From NCBI RefSeq assembly GCF_900327775.1, contig NZ_OUMZ01000007.1, positions 669,606-733,605 of the forward strand: DNA of 64,000 nt, in the 5' to 3' direction. The notes under the pieces are model-generated. The model saw only the letters and a list, made by a program, of their open reading frames with translations, was not told the DNA's origin and did not search any database. The translations under genes and the position numbers were made by a program. Positions within the stretch are counted from its first letter, which is position 1. Each line of letters begins with the position of its first letter. This stretch comes from Roseovarius sp. EL26 (GTDB lineage: Bacteria; Pseudomonadota; Alphaproteobacteria; Rhodobacterales; Rhodobacteraceae). Below, in pieces: positions 1 to 8,763 of this stretch.

Positions 1-380
1 ACATCAAATAGCAACATTGGACTGCGATCAAAGAGAGCCCGAATGCTGGGGGAGTGGGTAAAGAAGGAGGACATAAATGGAGAGGGATAGCCTACTTCGT
101 GTTTCAGGTACTGGCGCGTTTTTATGGCCGCGAATAACGGGAAAATTCCCCCGAGAAGTATAGTTATACGTGGATATCCTGTGTACGGGGCTAGAACTAG
201 TAATCCCACTCCCAAAAAAACAAGTGCAAAATAGAGGAGATTACCCTTGAAGAAGCGCCCGACGTAATCAGGGTTCTTAGCTTTATATTCTCGGTCGATA
301 TAAAATGAGGGAAAACCGTTAGCGACCTGCACTGCGATGATGAGATATGCGAATGATCCAAACCATATACTTATTGCCAT
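1..380 (-). CDS. Membrane protein of unknown function (3' end beyond the window)
   Basis: An open frame of 126 codons runs from an ATG at 378-380 to the window edge without a stop, so the C-terminus is missing. The visible part has two hydrophobic stretches: one at about residues 4-20, and a strong one at about 50-85 that includes FALVFLGVGLLVLAP. A polar segment rich in Tyr and Lys lies between them. The gene starts 5 nt after the mlaF stop, which suggests co-transcription with mlaE-mlaF. Base and codon use differ from the neighbours: it is AT-rich and uses ATA for Ile several times. I do not recognise the family. It occupies the place where mlaD often follows mlaF, but no MCE domain is visible. 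Confidence 0.6.
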   Translation of the reverse strand, partial: MAISIWFGSFAYLIIAVQVANGFPSFYIDREYKAKNPDYVGRFFKGNLLYFALVFLGVGLLVLAPYTGYPRITILLGGIFPLFAAIKTRQYLKHEVGYPSPFMSSFFTHSPSIRALFDRSPMLLFD

Positions 381-385
381 TGAAG

Positions 386-1132
386 TTACCGCACCGCCTC
401 AATCGGGCCTTCGGCGCGGCCTTGGATGAATTGCTCAAGGTAAGGATCACCGGATTGGTCCATATCGCCCACAGGGCCGGTCCATTGGATGACACCATCG
501 TGCAGCATGGCAACGTTGTCGGCGATGGCGCGGACGCTGGACATGTCGTGGGTGATCGTCATGGCGGTGGCGCCCATTTCGACGACGATCTCGCGGATCA
601 GATCGTTGATCACGCCGGACATGATCGGGTCAAGGCCGGTGGTGGGTTCGTCAAAGAAGATGATCTCAGGCTCGGCCGCGATGGCGCGGGCAAGACCCAC
701 ACGTTTTTGCATGCCGCCAGAGAGTTCGCCGGGGAATTTATCAGCAACATCGGCCTTGAGGCCGACACGGCGCAATTTTTCAACGGCGATTTCACGGGCT
801 TCTTCCTTGGGGCGCATGAGCGAGCCGCGCAGCAAGCGGAAGGCGACGTTTTGCCAGACGGGCAGGCTATCGAACAGCGCGCCACCTTGGAAGAGCATAC
901 CAAAGCGCGCAAGGAACGCATCGCGGTCAGCTTTGGTCACGTCTTCCTCGTCCAGGGTGATGATGCCGCTGTCGGGGTGAATGAGACCCAGCACGCATTT
1001 CAGCGTGACGGATTTTCCGGTGCCAGAGCCGCCAATGATCACCATCGAGGTGCCCTTGGGAATCTCAAGGTTCACGCCTTGCAGGACGCGGTTAGGGCCA
1101 AAGGCCTTGTGGACGTTTTCCATTCTGATCAT
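386..1132 (-). CDS. mlaF: MlaF-type ABC transporter ATP-binding protein
   Basis: This is the ATPase of an Mla-type retrograde phospholipid or organic-solvent-tolerance ABC transporter, acting on the cytoplasmic face of the inner membrane. The 248-residue length is normal for a single nucleotide-binding domain. Visible motifs are Walker A GGSGTGKS (residues 34-41), signature LSGGMQKR (137-144) and Walker B IIFFDE (157-162) running into PTTGLDP. The start overlaps the end of mlaE by 4 nt (ATGA), so the two are translationally coupled. No MlaD (MCE), MlaC or MlaB gene is visible alongside. Family is sure; the substrate is inferred from the pairing with an MlaE permease. Confidence 0.9.
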   Translation of the reverse strand: MIRMENVHKAFGPNRVLQGVNLEIPKGTSMVIIGGSGTGKSVTLKCVLGLIHPDSGIITLDEEDVTKADRDAFLARFGMLFQGGALFDSLPVWQNVAFRLLRGSLMRPKEEAREIAVEKLRRVGLKADVADKFPGELSGGMQKRVGLARAIAAEPEIIFFDEPTTGLDPIMSGVINDLIREIVVEMGATAMTITHDMSSVRAIADNVAMLHDGVIQWTGPVGDMDQSGDPYLEQFIQGRAEGPIEAVR

Positions 1133-1914
1133 AGCGAGAAGAAAACTCCTGTGAGGACAAAGTTAGCGGCCAAAATCAGCACCGCGGCGGCCTGAACCGA
1201 GCTTTTGGTGGCGCGGCCCACACCTTGAGCGCCGCGACCAGAGTTCATGCCGAAGTAGCAGCCCATGATTGAGGCGATGACGCCAAAGGCGGCGCCTTTG
1301 ACCAAGGATGACACGATATCGCGCATCTCGAGGAAGTTGACAGTGTTGTGTAGGTATGTGGCGGGGTTGAAGTTCAGATTTTGCACCGCAACGGTAAAGC
1401 CACCCATGATGCCGATGATGTCACCGACCGCCACCAAAATTGGCACGGTGAGTAATGCGGCCAGAACACGTGGGGCGACGAGATATTTCATCGGGTGGGT
1501 GGAGAGCGTGACCAGAGCGTCGATTTGTTCTGTCACCTTCATGGTGGCGATCTCGGCGGCGATTGAGGAGGTCACACGCGCGGCGATCATCAGGCCAACA
1601 AGAACAGGCCCCAATTCGCGCACCATGCCGATGGCAACGATCTGAGGCATCACCGCCTCGGCGTTGAAACGTCCGCCACCGGCGTAGATTTGCAGTGCCA
1701 ATGCGCCGCCGGTGAAGAGGGCGGTGAGACCAACCACCGGCAAGGACATCCAGCCGATCTGGAGCAGCGCAATCAGCAGCTCGCGAGGGTAATAGGGAGG
1801 CCGCAGAATATGTGCAAAAGTCTGGCCCGAAAAGGTTGCCAGTCGGCCAAGAGAAGCCATCCCGTTCAGTGCAAATCGCCCGAGGGAGGCCAGAAAGCCC
1901 AGTATGAAACTCAT
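1129..1914 (-). CDS. mlaE: MlaE-type ABC transporter permease
   Basis: Permease of the MlaE/YrbE family, 261 residues, forming the inner-membrane channel of a lipid-transport ABC system with the downstream MlaF. Several hydrophobic helices are visible. Family-typical segments include the Gly-rich [30 protein letters not shown] and the [14 protein letters not shown] stretch before the central helices. It overlaps alr by 4 nt upstream and mlaF by 4 nt downstream, so alr-mlaE-mlaF form one tightly packed transcription unit, and the membrane gene at the window edge probably belongs to it. Confidence 0.92.
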   Translation of the reverse strand: MSFILGFLASLGRFALNGMASLGRLATFSGQTFAHILRPPYYPRELLIALLQIGWMSLPVVGLTALFTGGALALQIYAGGGRFNAEAVMPQIVAIGMVRELGPVLVGLMIAARVTSSIAAEIATMKVTEQIDALVTLSTHPMKYLVAPRVLAALLTVPILVAVGDIIGIMGGFTVAVQNLNFNPATYLHNTVNFLEMRDIVSSLVKGAAFGVIASIMGCYFGMNSGRGAQGVGRATKSSVQAAAVLILAANFVLTGVFFSL

Positions 1915-2960
1915 ATACCGATATACCGCCGTGCATAGCGTGACCCCAAAGAGGTCAAGATTTCGTAACCGATGGTTCCGGCATCATCTGCCAGATCATC
2001 AACAGTTTGTTCCGCCCCTAAAAGGCGCATGTCTTTCGGGTCTTCACCTAGATCGGTGATGTCGACGCCGATCAGGTCCATTGATATGCGCCCGGCGATC
2101 GGGCAAGCGACGCCATCTGCGAACAACATGGCCCCAGCGGCTATGGCGCGCATAATACCATCGGCATATCCGGCAGAAATTGTGGCAATACGGGTTGGGC
2201 GCGTCGCAGTAAAGCTGTTGCCATAACCGACGGTTTCATCAACCTCTAGATCACGGCATTGAACCACCGGAATATCGAGGGTGACCACGTATTGCGCTTC
2301 GTCAAAGGGATGACCACCATAAAGGCCGATGCCGGGGCGGGTCATATCAAAATCATATTGGCGGCCGAGAAGGATGCCGCCGGTATTAGCTAATGAGCGA
2401 GGAATATTCAGGTCGGATGTTATCGATTTGAAAACATTCAACTGTTCTTGGTTCATGATGTGGTTTGGTTCATCCGCACATGCCAGATGGCTAATGATTA
2501 GCCTTGGGGACATCTGTAGCATAATCTCACGCACGGCACTCCATTCCTGCGGCTCCATGCCGAGGCGGTTCATACCAGTATCTAGCTGGACGCCAAAGGG
2601 ATGGCTGGGTAATGATTCCACATGGCGGATCATTTGTTCCAGAGAATTGAGCATCGGAACCAGATCAAGATCACCTATCATGTCGGTATCTCCGGACATG
2701 TGTCCGGAAAAAACGTTAATGGTAGGGCCGGGGCCAAGGGCCTGCCGCAGGGCGGCACCTTCTTCGGCATTGGCTACAAAGAATGTTCGGGCACCTGCGG
2801 TTGCCAGCGCGCGTGCTACGCGCGATGCGCCCAGACCATAAGCATCAGCTTTGACCACAGCTGCGGTTTCGGCGCGGGTTACGGTATCCAGCGCGCGCCA
2901 GTTGGCGCAAACCGCGCCAAGATCGATTGTCAGTCGTCCACTGCTCATGGTGCTGTTCAT
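1911..2960 (-). CDS. alr: Alanine racemase
   Basis: PLP-dependent interconversion of L- and D-alanine, supplying D-Ala for peptidoglycan in the cytoplasm. The PLP lysine lies in [10 protein letters not shown] near the N-terminus and the catalytic Tyr in SAGYADG in the C-terminal part. The C-terminus ends with the usual RY/RR-rich tail. The frame is open further upstream to 3143, but that extension has no alanine-racemase similarity and would run into the divergent gene. The chosen ATG at 2960 puts the first conserved residues (GRLTIDL) close to the N-terminus and gives about 349 residues, normal for the family. An ATG at 2948 is an equally good start, and neither has a strong ribosome-binding site. 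It overlaps mlaE by 4 nt. Confidence 0.88.
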   Translation of the reverse strand: MNSTMSSGRLTIDLGAVCANWRALDTVTRAETAAVVKADAYGLGASRVARALATAGARTFFVANAEEGAALRQALGPGPTINVFSGHMSGDTDMIGDLDLVPMLNSLEQMIRHVESLPSHPFGVQLDTGMNRLGMEPQEWSAVREIMLQMSPRLIISHLACADEPNHIMNQEQLNVFKSITSDLNIPRSLANTGGILLGRQYDFDMTRPGIGLYGGHPFDEAQYVVTLDIPVVQCRDLEVDETVGYGNSFTATRPTRIATISAGYADGIMRAIAAGAMLFADGVACPIAGRISMDLIGVDITDLGEDPKDMRLLGAEQTVDDLADDAGTIGYEILTSLGSRYARRYIGI

Positions 2961-3086
2961 GACATGGCAGCGCGCAGGGTCAAGGGGGAATCCGCGTTTG
3001 AGCCCGGTCTGATGCAGCCATAATGCTGTCAAAATATCGTCTGATTGGTCGTTTACCACATCTTCGGACCTGAGTGGAGAGGCACC

Positions 3087-3617
3087 ATGAGTTTCAAGTA
3101 TGATTTCGATATGTTCTCGGTTGTACCAGACGAGATGAAGCAAGAATTTCAGAATGCTTTTGATGATCTGGGCATGGGGGGGCAGGCCTCAGAAGAGGTG
3201 GCTCTGTTTCGCGATCCGGCTTTGGCTGTGGCGTTGCAAAATGCAGATGACGAGGTTCGTCAGCTCTTTTTAAATGCAGGATTTGGCCTGAACATCTATG
3301 ATTCAGGTGCGCCAGACGATCGGTATCTGGCCAAAGATGAGGAGCGCCGGACGGCCTGTATCAACCGTTTTGCCCAACGCGTGATCAACGAACGGGATGT
3401 TTTGTCACGAAACTGGAATGGCTTTGATATTGATGCGTTTCTGGATCACGTCTCGCGTGCCAGTGCGATTGAAGAAACCGGCGTAATTGAAGAAACCGGT
3501 CCCGCGCCAGAGATTGTTGAAAAACCGAAACATTCGAATGTAATCCGTCTGGCCAGTCTCGGCGTTGTGGCTGCGAGTGTTGTCCTGGCGCTGACCACTG
3601 GGGCGTGGTCTTTTTAA
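3087..3617 (+). CDS. Conserved hypothetical protein with C-terminal membrane anchor
   Basis: A 176-residue protein. The ATG at 3087 is preferred over the in-frame upstream start at 3045 because it has GGAGAGG four bases upstream. The body is acidic and soluble-looking, with [15 protein letters not shown] near the start. The last ~20 residues ([20 protein letters not shown]) form a single hydrophobic segment, which suggests a tail-anchored inner-membrane protein. A short duplicated element, IEETG, occurs twice in a row at about residues 130-140. It is divergent from alr. I do not recognise the family, and no function can be assigned. Confidence 0.7.
   Translation: MSFKYDFDMFSVVPDEMKQEFQNAFDDLGMGGQASEEVALFRDPALAVALQNADDEVRQLFLNAGFGLNIYDSGAPDDRYLAKDEERRTACINRFAQRVINERDVLSRNWNGFDIDAFLDHVSRASAIEETGVIEETGPAPEIVEKPKHSNVIRLASLGVVAASVVLALTTGAWSF
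3593..3615 (+). terminator. Intrinsic terminator overlapping the end of the 3087-3617 gene
   Basis: Stem GACCAC / GTGGTC (3593-3598 and 3605-3610) with a 6-nt loop, followed immediately by TTTTT at 3611-3615. The U-tract codes for the final Ser-Phe codons, so the terminator lies inside the reading frame. Confidence 0.6.
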
Positions 3618-3654
3618 GCACTTGAAATATGATCAGACCGGTGGTTGTTGTTTC

Positions 3655-4728
3655 TTACAGGGCAGGCAGTTGCTGTGTTGCACAGTGAATGCCGCCTCCG
3701 ACCTCACCTAAGGCATCGACATTAAGTGAGACAATCTCGCGATTTGGATAATGCTTTCTCAGCGTATCCTCAGCAAGGCTATCAGTTTCCTGATCACCAA
3801 ATTTCGAGGCTATTATTGCGCCATTACAGGCATAATAATTCGCATAGGATGCCACGAAATCTATGCTGTTGATGCGGGGGGTAACGGGCTCTGGGATAAC
3901 AGTTACCTCAAGGTCCTCGGCCTGCAGTTGAGCGTGGGTTTCAAGGGCCGCAATATGGAACGGATCACGCATATCCGGCTCTTCGGGTAGATTGATAAGT
4001 ACCCGACCGGGGCCCGTGAACCGGGCCAGACTGTCGATGTGATAATCGGTGATGTCTTCGCCCCAAACGCCGGCGGACCAGATCATGCGGTCAGCCCCGT
4101 AGGCTTGTAGCAATTTTTGTTCAATCTGGTCGCGGCTTAGCCCGCGATTGCGGTTCGGGTTTACCCAAGAGCTTTCATGCGCCATCAGCAATCCGTGGCC
4201 GTCATGCTCAACGGCGCCGGCCTCTCCGTGTAGGCCGCTGGAAATAAGATCTAGGCCAAGGCGGTCAGCCACAGCGGCTGCGACTTGCCCGTCATGTGTA
4301 TGGACCTGTTTTTGGCCCCAGCCATTAAACTGGATGTGGCTGACGGCAAGGGTGCCATCAGATTTTTGTGCAAAGAGCGGGCCAGAGTCGCGACACCAAA
4401 GGTCTTCGGTCGGGATATCCCACAGTTTGACCTTAGAGGAGAGGTATTTTTTTGCCTGACGGTGCGTACTGCCTTCGGCCAGCATGATCACCGGCTCAAA
4501 AGCCGAAATAGCATTGGCAATATCGGCAATAGCACCACGCAACATGTCCAAAAAGACCGGATCAGGATGCACTTTGCGGCTGGTTGGCCATTGCATGAAG
4601 GTCAGGGCATGGGGGGATTCTTCGGGTGGCACCCAAAGCGGGGCTTTTGCCTGTGCCAAAGTCGTGCCTCCAATACCTGAAAGGGTGCAGCAGGCGGCGC
4701 CACCAGCCAAAAGCGTGCGTCGGTCCAT
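3655..4728 (-). CDS. Agmatine deiminase / peptidyl-arginine deiminase family protein with Tat signal
   Basis: Member of the guanidine-modifying deiminase family (PAD_porph/AguA), 357 residues. Family enzymes convert agmatine to N-carbamoylputrescine plus ammonia. The catalytic Cys349 lies in the C-terminal GGGIHCATQQ motif, and WCRDSGP and HEDGAV-like (HGEAGAVEHDG) motifs are present. The N-terminus MDRRTLLAGGAACC has twin Arg followed by a hydrophobic stretch and AQA, which looks like a Tat-type signal peptide. Export would be unusual for AguA and the substrate may differ. No aguB-like gene is adjacent; a nitrilase-family gene occurs 50 kb away. Start ATG 4728. Confidence 0.82.
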   Translation of the reverse strand: MDRRTLLAGGAACCTLSGIGGTTLAQAKAPLWVPPEESPHALTFMQWPTSRKVHPDPVFLDMLRGAIADIANAISAFEPVIMLAEGSTHRQAKKYLSSKVKLWDIPTEDLWCRDSGPLFAQKSDGTLAVSHIQFNGWGQKQVHTHDGQVAAAVADRLGLDLISSGLHGEAGAVEHDGHGLLMAHESSWVNPNRNRGLSRDQIEQKLLQAYGADRMIWSAGVWGEDITDYHIDSLARFTGPGRVLINLPEEPDMRDPFHIAALETHAQLQAEDLEVTVIPEPVTPRINSIDFVASYANYYACNGAIIASKFGDQETDSLAEDTLRKHYPNREIVSLNVDALGEVGGGIHCATQQLPAL

Positions 4729-4828
4729 GTGTCTGCCCTTTCAATTCATTCAGAATGGTTGGCGAAGCTTGGCATGATAATTTGCGCCGGTAAACTGTTG
4801 TAAGCAGCTCATTGGCTCAAAGCGCATG

Positions 4829-5170
4829 TCAGCGATCAACAAACATGCTGTTGCCCGGTGTCACACCCCGGTGATAGGTGCAAAACGTATCGGATGCATC
4901 CGGCGTTGTGGTATGTATTTTAATGTTCGTGATGACCTCTACTGCACCATGATCCAAACAAGCCTGCTGCGCCTGTTTCACGATCTCCAGCAAGTCGTTC
5001 AATTCGCCTCGCATCGTGGTTTCCATGGCTCCAACCTGAAACGGGACATTGGCCGCTTTGACGACATCAATAGCGCGATCCACAACCTCAAAGTTGTTTC
5101 CATGTCTCACCCTCGGGATGACCTGAAAGGCAAGGTAGGTTTCAGTGGCTTTTTGATCTGACTGAGGCAT
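4829..5170 (-). CDS. Thiamine-binding (MTH1187/YkoF-like) family protein
   Basis: A 113-residue single-domain protein of the MTH1187 / thiamine_BP family (PF01910). These are small ferredoxin-fold proteins, some of which bind thiamine and act in its salvage or transport. Diagnostic is the pattern around VPFQVGAMETTMRGE followed by a helix with LLEIVKQAQQ and a strand ending NIKIHTT. It lies between dnaB and the agmatine-deiminase homologue on the same strand. The 84-bp and 100-bp gaps on either side do not prove an operon. The C-terminal ~20 residues are beyond the usual domain. Family fairly sure, role inferred. Confidence 0.75.
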   Translation of the reverse strand: MPQSDQKATETYLAFQVIPRVRHGNNFEVVDRAIDVVKAANVPFQVGAMETTMRGELNDLLEIVKQAQQACLDHGAVEVITNIKIHTTTPDASDTFCTYHRGVTPGNSMFVDR

Positions 5171-5254
5171 GTTTTTGCTCTTTCGGCACCACAGAAGCGC
5201 TTTTCCGTAAAGGTTAGCGGTCCAAAAAGGCGCGATTTTGGTGCATTTTTGACT

Positions 5255-6742
5255 TTAGAATTCCTGATCGCTGCCTTGCTGCCAGGGTTTGACCAGATTG
5301 CCAAAGCGGGTGAACTGGCTTTCAAAGCTCAGCTCGACTGTACCGATGGGGCCGTGACGTTGCTTGCCGATGATCACTTCGGCCTTGGCGTGCAGGCGGG
5401 CCATTTTTTCCTGCCATTCGGCCATTTCCTCAAGCCGTTCATCGGATGGTTTCTCACGTTCAACATAATATTCCTCTCGGAACACGAACATGACCACGTC
5501 GGCATCTTGCTCGATTGAGCCCGATTCCCGCAGATCTGACAGCTGTGGGCGTTTGTCGTCACGGCTTTCGACCTGACGCGAGAGCTGGGACAGGGCAACA
5601 ACAGGAATGTTGAGTTCTTTGGCAATGGCTTTGAGACCCATGGAAATTTCGCCGATTTCCTGCACCCGGTTGTCGGATGTACCGCGCACCAGCTGCAAGT
5701 AGTCGACGATCAGCAGGTCAAGACCGTGGGTCCGTTTCAGGCGGCGGGCACGGGCGGCCAGCTGTGCGATCGGGATGGCGGCGGTGTCGTCGATGTAAAG
5801 CGGGCAAGATTCCAGTGTTTTGGCGGCTTCGACAAAGCGGCGAAACTCGACCTCGTCCATGTCGCCCTGTCGGATCTTGTGCGATGAAATCTCTGAGGCT
5901 TCGGCCAAAACCCGGCCAGCCAGCTGTTCGGCGCTCATCTCAAGGCTGTAGAAACCGACGACCCCGCCTTCAACCGCGCCTTCACTGCCGTCGGGCAGGG
6001 TGCCGCGTTTATAGGCTTTGGCGACGTTAAAAGCGATGTTGGTCGCCAGTGATGTTTTCCCCATCGAGGGGCGGCCAGCCAAGATCAGCAGGTCAGATTT
6101 GTGCAACCCGCCAAGCTTTCCATCCATATCAAGCAGGCCCGTGGAAATGCCTGCAAGCCCGCCCTCGCGCTGATAGGCAGCATTGGCCACGTTCACCGCA
6201 TCGGTGACGGCCTTGAGGAAGGACTGGAACCCGGTTTCGGTCTGGCCCTGTTCCGATAGCTTATACAGTGCTTGTTCTGCTTCGACGATCTGATCGCGCG
6301 GTTCGCTGGCAACATCGGCACGTGTGGCTTTGCCAGCAATGTCGTGGCCGAGGCCAATCAGTTCGCGACGGATAGCCATGTCATAGATCATCTGCGCGTA
6401 GTCGCGCACCGCAAAGCTGCTGATTGCCGCGCCAGCAAGACGTGCCAGATAAGCGGGACCGCCAAGTTCCTTGAGGCCCTCATCGTTTTCCAGAAACGCC
6501 TTGAGGGTTACGGGGGAGGCAAGGTTGCCTTTGGCAATACGAGCGGCCGCTGTTTCATAGATGCGGGCATGTACAGGGTCATAGAAATGCTGTGCGCCAA
6601 TGATGCTGGCAACGCGATCATAGACATCGTTATTCGTCAGGATCGCCCCCAGAAGCTGTTGTTCAGCTTCGATGGAGTGCGGCATTGAATCAGCTTGCTC
6701 GACTTCGACGCCAGTGGCGTTGAAGCTGGTGACCTCGTTCAT
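5255..6742 (-). CDS. dnaB: Replicative DNA helicase DnaB
   Basis: Hexameric 5'-3' helicase that unwinds the replication fork. The 495-residue length and two-domain layout are normal. The N-terminal domain begins with PHSIEAEQQLLGAIL (about residues 21-35). The RecA-like C-terminal domain has Walker A AGRPSMGKTS (about 222-231), Walker B LLIVDYLQL, and SQLSRQVESR before the DLRESGSIEQDADVV stretch. No intein is present; the ATPase motifs are continuous. Its upstream region carries a DnaA-box-like sequence at 6822-6830. Confidence 0.97.
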   Translation of the reverse strand: MNEVTSFNATGVEVEQADSMPHSIEAEQQLLGAILTNNDVYDRVASIIGAQHFYDPVHARIYETAAARIAKGNLASPVTLKAFLENDEGLKELGGPAYLARLAGAAISSFAVRDYAQMIYDMAIRRELIGLGHDIAGKATRADVASEPRDQIVEAEQALYKLSEQGQTETGFQSFLKAVTDAVNVANAAYQREGGLAGISTGLLDMDGKLGGLHKSDLLILAGRPSMGKTSLATNIAFNVAKAYKRGTLPDGSEGAVEGGVVGFYSLEMSAEQLAGRVLAEASEISSHKIRQGDMDEVEFRRFVEAAKTLESCPLYIDDTAAIPIAQLAARARRLKRTHGLDLLIVDYLQLVRGTSDNRVQEIGEISMGLKAIAKELNIPVVALSQLSRQVESRDDKRPQLSDLRESGSIEQDADVVMFVFREEYYVEREKPSDERLEEMAEWQEKMARLHAKAEVIIGKQRHGPIGTVELSFESQFTRFGNLVKPWQQGSDQEF

Positions 6743-6821
6743 AATCTTTCCCCGTCGGCTTTGTGGGGTTCATACAGATTCCACGTGGGTAAGAGCAAAC
6801 TGTATGTTTTTGTGGACAGGC

Positions 6822-6830
6822 TGTGGATAA
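6822..6830 (-). promoter_or_regulatory. DnaA-box match upstream of dnaB
   Basis: TTATCCACA on the minus strand, an exact match to the canonical 9-mer DnaA box, about 80 bp before the dnaB start. A weaker GTGGAC half-match lies ~10 bp away at 6811. Chance occurrence of one 9-mer is possible. Confidence 0.35.
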
Positions 6831-6928
6831 CTGTCCATGTCCCACATATTGCCGTATTGATTGGCATTTCGTCAATATTTAGTATTTCGTGCGCTATTTC
6901 CCGCAGAGTGCAATTGCGCCAATGTTGT

Positions 6929-6951
6929 AGCCCTGACGCGTGGTCAGGGCT
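6929..6951 (-). terminator. Hairpin after pyrE
   Basis: Perfect 9-bp inverted repeat AGCCCTGAC / GTCAGGGCT with a 5-nt loop, 12 nt beyond the pyrE stop. There is no clean U-tract on the minus strand, so it may be a weak or Rho-assisted terminator or an mRNA-stabilising hairpin. Confidence 0.5.
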
Positions 6952-6963
6952 GTTGTGCTTGGT

Positions 6964-7638
6964 TCAGCTGCGTGCGGCCTGCCAGGCGCGCGGATCATTG
7001 AGGAACGATTCGACACCATCGAGCGTGGCTTTGTCGAAAGAGCCCTGCGCACGGGCCTCGGCCAGAACATCCCACCACGTGCACAGGTGATGCAGGTTAA
7101 CACCATGATCCCCAAGCGTCTTTTCTGTTTCCGGGAAAATGCCATAGTAGAAGATCACAGCCGTATGGGCGCAGCTGGCACCGGTTTCACGGATGGCGTC
7201 CACAAAGCTGAGCTTGGAGCCACCATCGGTGGTCAGGTCTTCGACCAGCAAAACGCGCTCGCCTTCGGACATCGCGCCCTCAATCCGGGCATTGCGGCCG
7301 TAGCCTTTGGGTTTTTTACGAACGTAAGTCATCGGCAATGCCATACGTTCAGCCACCAGCGCGGCAAAGGGAATGCCCGCGGTTTCGCCACCGGCGATGT
7401 TGTCGAACGCTTCAAAGCCAGCATTGCGCATCACAGTGACAGTGAGGAAATCCATCAAGGTGCTGCGGATGCGGGGATAGCTGATCAGCTTGCGGCAATC
7501 GATATAGGTCGGACTCGGCAGGCCAGAGGCCAGAGTAAAGGGCTCGTCCGCGTTGAAATGTACCGCCTGAATTTCCAGCAGCATGCGGGCGCTGAGACGG
7601 GCGATTTCCTTGGCATCGGGATAGGAGGAAGGGATCAT
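6964..7638 (-). CDS. pyrE: Orotate phosphoribosyltransferase
   Basis: Converts orotate and PRPP to OMP in de novo pyrimidine synthesis. It has 224 residues. The PRPP-binding motif [13 protein letters not shown] is at about residues 128-140, and the substrate loop is [11 protein letters not shown]. It lies 36 bp downstream of pyrC in the same direction, so the two steps of the pathway are probably co-transcribed. The internal KKPKGYGR segment corresponds to the flexible catalytic-loop region. Confidence 0.96.
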   Translation of the reverse strand: MIPSSYPDAKEIARLSARMLLEIQAVHFNADEPFTLASGLPSPTYIDCRKLISYPRIRSTLMDFLTVTVMRNAGFEAFDNIAGGETAGIPFAALVAERMALPMTYVRKKPKGYGRNARIEGAMSEGERVLLVEDLTTDGGSKLSFVDAIRETGASCAHTAVIFYYGIFPETEKTLGDHGVNLHHLCTWWDVLAEARAQGSFDKATLDGVESFLNDPRAWQAARS

Positions 7639-7674
7639 GATCTTGTCCTTGTTAATCTTGAGGGGCGGGGAGGG

Positions 7675-8712
7675 TCACTCCACCCGCCAATGCAGGTCAA
7701 AGCCGGGGTTGAAAACGGTAACGGGGCCATCTTCGGTTTCGATATGACTGGGGTAGGTTACCTGATCGCCTTTGGTCAGGGTGATCTTTGCCACATTCAC
7801 TGACAAACGATAGAAAGCGGGGCCATTGAGCGACGAGAACTTCTCGAGCTGATCAAGCGCATTTTCTTCCTCGAACACATGCGCCAAGAGCGACATGGTG
7901 TTGGTGGCCGTAAAGCAGCCAGCGCAGCCACAGGCGCTTTCTTTATTGTCATCGGTATGAGGCGCGCTGTCGGTACCAAGGAAGAACCGGGCATCACCCG
8001 AGGTAGCAGCTTTGCGCAGGGCAAGGCGGTGCTCTTCACGTTTGGCGACGGGCAGGCAGTAGTAATGCGGTTTGATCCCGCCGACCAGAATATGGTTGCG
8101 GTTGATGATCAGGTGGTGGGTTGTGATTGTCGCGCCCAGATCGTTGTCGTTGGCTTTGACATAGTCCACCCCGTTGGCGGTGGTGATATGTTCCATGACC
8201 ACGCGCAGGCCCGGTGTGGTGCGGCGGATCGGGTCCAGAACCCGGTCGATAAACACGGCTTCGCGGTCAAAAATGTCGATGTCTGCGTCGGTGACCTCGC
8301 CATGTACGCATAGCGGGCAGCCAATCTCGGCCATACGCTCCAGCACCGGGCGCACCTTGTCGAAGTTGCTGACACCGCTGGAGGAATTGGTCGTGGCGCC
8401 GGCCGGGTACAGCTTGACCGATTTGATCAATCCGCTGGCATGTGCCGCGGCCAGATCATCGGGGTTGGTCTCTTCTGTCAGATAAAGCGTCATCAACGGC
8501 TCAAAGTTCATGCCTTCAGGCAGGGCGGCCAAAATGCGGTCACGGTAGGCCGCAGCCTGATCACCGGTTATCACTGGTGGTACAAGGTTTGGCATGATGA
8601 TCGCGCGGCCAAAATGGCGAGCAGTTTCGGGCAGGACGGCGCGCAGCATTGCGCCATCACGCAAATGCAGGTGCCAGTCGTCGGGTCGGTGCAGGGTCAG
8701 GCTTTGGGTCAT
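7675..8712 (-). CDS. pyrC: Dihydroorotase
   Basis: Zinc amidohydrolase that cyclises N-carbamoyl-L-aspartate to dihydroorotate. At 345 residues it is the class II (E. coli PyrC-like) form. Metal ligands are seen in [10 protein letters not shown] (His14, His16), in [11 protein letters not shown] (the lysine that is carboxylated) and in CVHGEV and MEHITT. The Asp is in FLGTDSAPH. It is the first gene of the pyrC-pyrE unit. Confidence 0.96.
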   Translation of the reverse strand: MTQSLTLHRPDDWHLHLRDGAMLRAVLPETARHFGRAIIMPNLVPPVITGDQAAAYRDRILAALPEGMNFEPLMTLYLTEETNPDDLAAAHASGLIKSVKLYPAGATTNSSSGVSNFDKVRPVLERMAEIGCPLCVHGEVTDADIDIFDREAVFIDRVLDPIRRTTPGLRVVMEHITTANGVDYVKANDNDLGATITTHHLIINRNHILVGGIKPHYYCLPVAKREEHRLALRKAATSGDARFFLGTDSAPHTDDNKESACGCAGCFTATNTMSLLAHVFEEENALDQLEKFSSLNGPAFYRLSVNVAKITLTKGDQVTYPSHIETEDGPVTVFNPGFDLHWRVE

Positions 8713-8763
8713 GTCCCGGCTTTACACAATCCTGCGCGCCAGTGCCAGTGCCCGAATGAGGAC

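Noticed and set aside
347-1195. Long plus-strand frame (282 codons) opposite mlaF
   Set aside because: It is the antisense shadow of a clear ABC ATPase, with no motif of its own and biased composition typical of frames opposite G+C-rich genes.
2961-3143. Upstream extension of the alr frame to 3143
   Set aside because: The extra 61 residues have no alanine-racemase similarity and overlap the divergent gene at 3087, which has a good ribosome-binding site.
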